This document shows positions 5,887 to 6,492 of a stretch of 6,492 nucleotides of DNA, piece after piece. The stretch comes from JBMNNU01 sp050942695. GTDB lineage: Bacteria; Chloroflexota; UBA6077. How positions within the stretch are numbered: the stretch's first letter is position 1; each line of letters opens with the position of its first letter. Location: NCBI GenBank assembly GCA_050942695.1, contig JBMNNU010000188.1, forward strand, positions 1 to 6,492, in the 5' to 3' direction. The translations under genes and the position numbers were made by a program. The notes under the pieces are model-generated. The model ran no database searches and had not been told where the DNA came from. It was given only the letters and a program-made list of their open reading frames with translations.

Positions 5887-5931
5887 GAATTCAACTGCGA
5901 AATATACTCTCTTCCATGTACAGTTGAATTC
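5887..5931 (+). other. Perfect 11-bp inverted repeat between tctC and tctB
   Basis: GAATTCAACTG (5887-5897) and CAGTTGAATTC (5921-5931) are exact reverse complements with a 23-base loop. The right arm ends three bases before the ribosome site of tctB (GGAGGA, 5935-5940). In the mRNA it would form a stem-loop next to that site. Such intercistronic structures often protect the upstream message and lower expression of the downstream membrane subunit, which suits a binding protein needed in excess. A protein-binding site is the alternative. Confidence 0.5.
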
Positions 5932-5946
5932 AATGGAGGAAATTCC

Positions 5947-6405
5947 TTGAAGCTCGTTCACCAGGTCACTTGTGTGCTTTTCATCCTGTTAGCTGCTTTC
6001 GTAGCTAACGAATCGATGAAGCTTAGGTTCTATACGCCGTTGGGACCCGGCCCTGGCTTCTTTCCCTTCTGGATTTCAATAGTGATAGGGCTACTGGCAG
6101 GCGTGAAACTGTTACAGGTTACTCGCTCGGCAATGGATCCGATACCTGCGGATTTCTTCCCTTCCAGGGCGGGGTATTTGCGTATTATCGCTATCATAGT
6201 CGCTGTGGCAGGAACGGTTCTACTGATGGAACCTTTAGGCTTTCGCCTTACCATGCTGGTTTTTTTCCTTCTGCTGTTAGCGGCTCTTGGACGGGTGAAT
6301 CCAATTATCACGGCTGTAGTCATGGTGGCAGGTAGCTTCGGAGTGTACTATCTGTTTGACACTTTGCTCCACATTGCCCTTCCTGTCGGGATGTTTGGTA
6401 TCTAA
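5947..6405 (+). CDS. tctB: TTT transporter small membrane subunit TctB
   Basis: From the TTG at 5947 this encodes 152 residues, the usual TctB size. That start is chosen because GGAGGA (5935-5940) lies six bases upstream and the protein then begins MKLVHQVTCVLFILLAAFV, directly with a membrane helix. The frame could extend to a GTG at 5869, but this would read through the inverted repeat and add a polar, unfamily-like segment. Hydrophobic segments lie at about 5-21, 38-56, 78-94, 100-114 and 119-137. The conserved TctB signature YTPLGPGPGFFPFWISI (29-45) follows the first helix, and the end LLHIALPVGMFGI (140-152) matches the usual 'f..lL.v.LP.G' terminus. It works in the cytoplasmic membrane with the large permease TctA, driven by an ion gradient, taking substrate from the binding protein. 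Confidence 0.88.
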   Translation: MKLVHQVTCVLFILLAAFVANESMKLRFYTPLGPGPGFFPFWISIVIGLLAGVKLLQVTRSAMDPIPADFFPSRAGYLRIIAIIVAVAGTVLLMEPLGFRLTMLVFFLLLLAALGRVNPIITAVVMVAGSFGVYYLFDTLLHIALPVGMFGI

Positions 6406-6492
6406 CCAGGTGGATTTCTGTGAATGGGTTTCGGGATACCTGCGTGGACAAGCCATACGGGATGTTCACGCCTGCCCGGGGGTGACGGTCCG
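6406..6492 (+). other. Right-edge segment where tctA would be expected
   Basis: AGGTGG (6408-6413) resembles a ribosome site after the tctB stop. The ATG at 6424 is open to the edge (23 codons, ending LPGGDGP). The GTG at 6420 meets TGA after 21 codons, and the GTG at 6410 is also open to the edge. None of the three gives the hydrophobic beginning and Gly-rich loop of TctA, so no gene is called. Confidence 0.3.

Noticed and set aside
5869..5946. GTG-initiated 26-residue extension of TctB
   Set aside because: It reads through the inverted repeat and lacks a ribosome site. The TTG at 5947 has a well-spaced GGAGGA and gives the normal TctB length.
5933..5950. Five-codon ORF (MEEIP) whose TGA overlaps the tctB TTG start
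   Set aside because: It is attractive as a coupling leader, but its ATG has no ribosome site of its own and the tctB ribosome site GGAGGA overlaps its first codons. Chance is the simpler explanation.

Overview
The window looks like chromosomal DNA of a mid-GC bacterium. The best lineage hint is the substrate-binding lipoprotein at 4746-5849. Its mature N-terminus is a long Ser/Pro/Thr/Ala linker with repeated PTAAPT-like blocks, a style common in Chloroflexota lipoproteins. I infer Chloroflexota (for example a SAR202- or Dehalococcoidia-like lineage) from this and from the overall gene mix, without proof. There are no rRNA or tRNA genes, CRISPR arrays, transposases or phage genes.

Left part (1-1532): an edge-truncated minus-strand gene for a cobalamin-binding-type protein; a small plus-strand two-helix membrane protein (315-566); a gap rich in stem-loops; and a minus-strand DUF2085 membrane protein (753-1532). 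These look like ordinary, mostly uncharacterised genes with no evident link to the right part.

Right part (1745-6492): a plus-strand catabolic and transport locus. A LacI-family regulator (1806-2807) starts right behind a perfect 16-bp palindrome of LacI/PurR type that lies just downstream of a good sigma70-like promoter, so it probably represses itself. A ribokinase (2812-3765) follows after 4 bases. Then comes a glutamine-amidotransferase-like (GATase1-like) protein (3850-4602) with its own candidate promoter and a strong ribosome site. Last are two parts of a tripartite tricarboxylate transporter (TTT): the binding lipoprotein (4746-5849) and the small membrane subunit TctB (5947-6405). 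The large permease TctA would be expected next, but the last 87 bases do not read as a TctA start.

Reading of the locus: the regulator and kinase point to ribose or a related sugar. The transporter belongs to a family mostly known for carboxylates. The amidotransferase-like protein has no assigned reaction. The locus may therefore handle a sugar acid or a sugar-carboxylate conjugate, or it may be two adjacent, unrelated units. Conspicuous perfect inverted repeats precede both transporter genes. They do not match the LacI operator, so the transporter is probably controlled, or its mRNA processed, separately. I see no strong case for a wholly new system. The unusual points are the gene combination and the non-coding inverted repeats.
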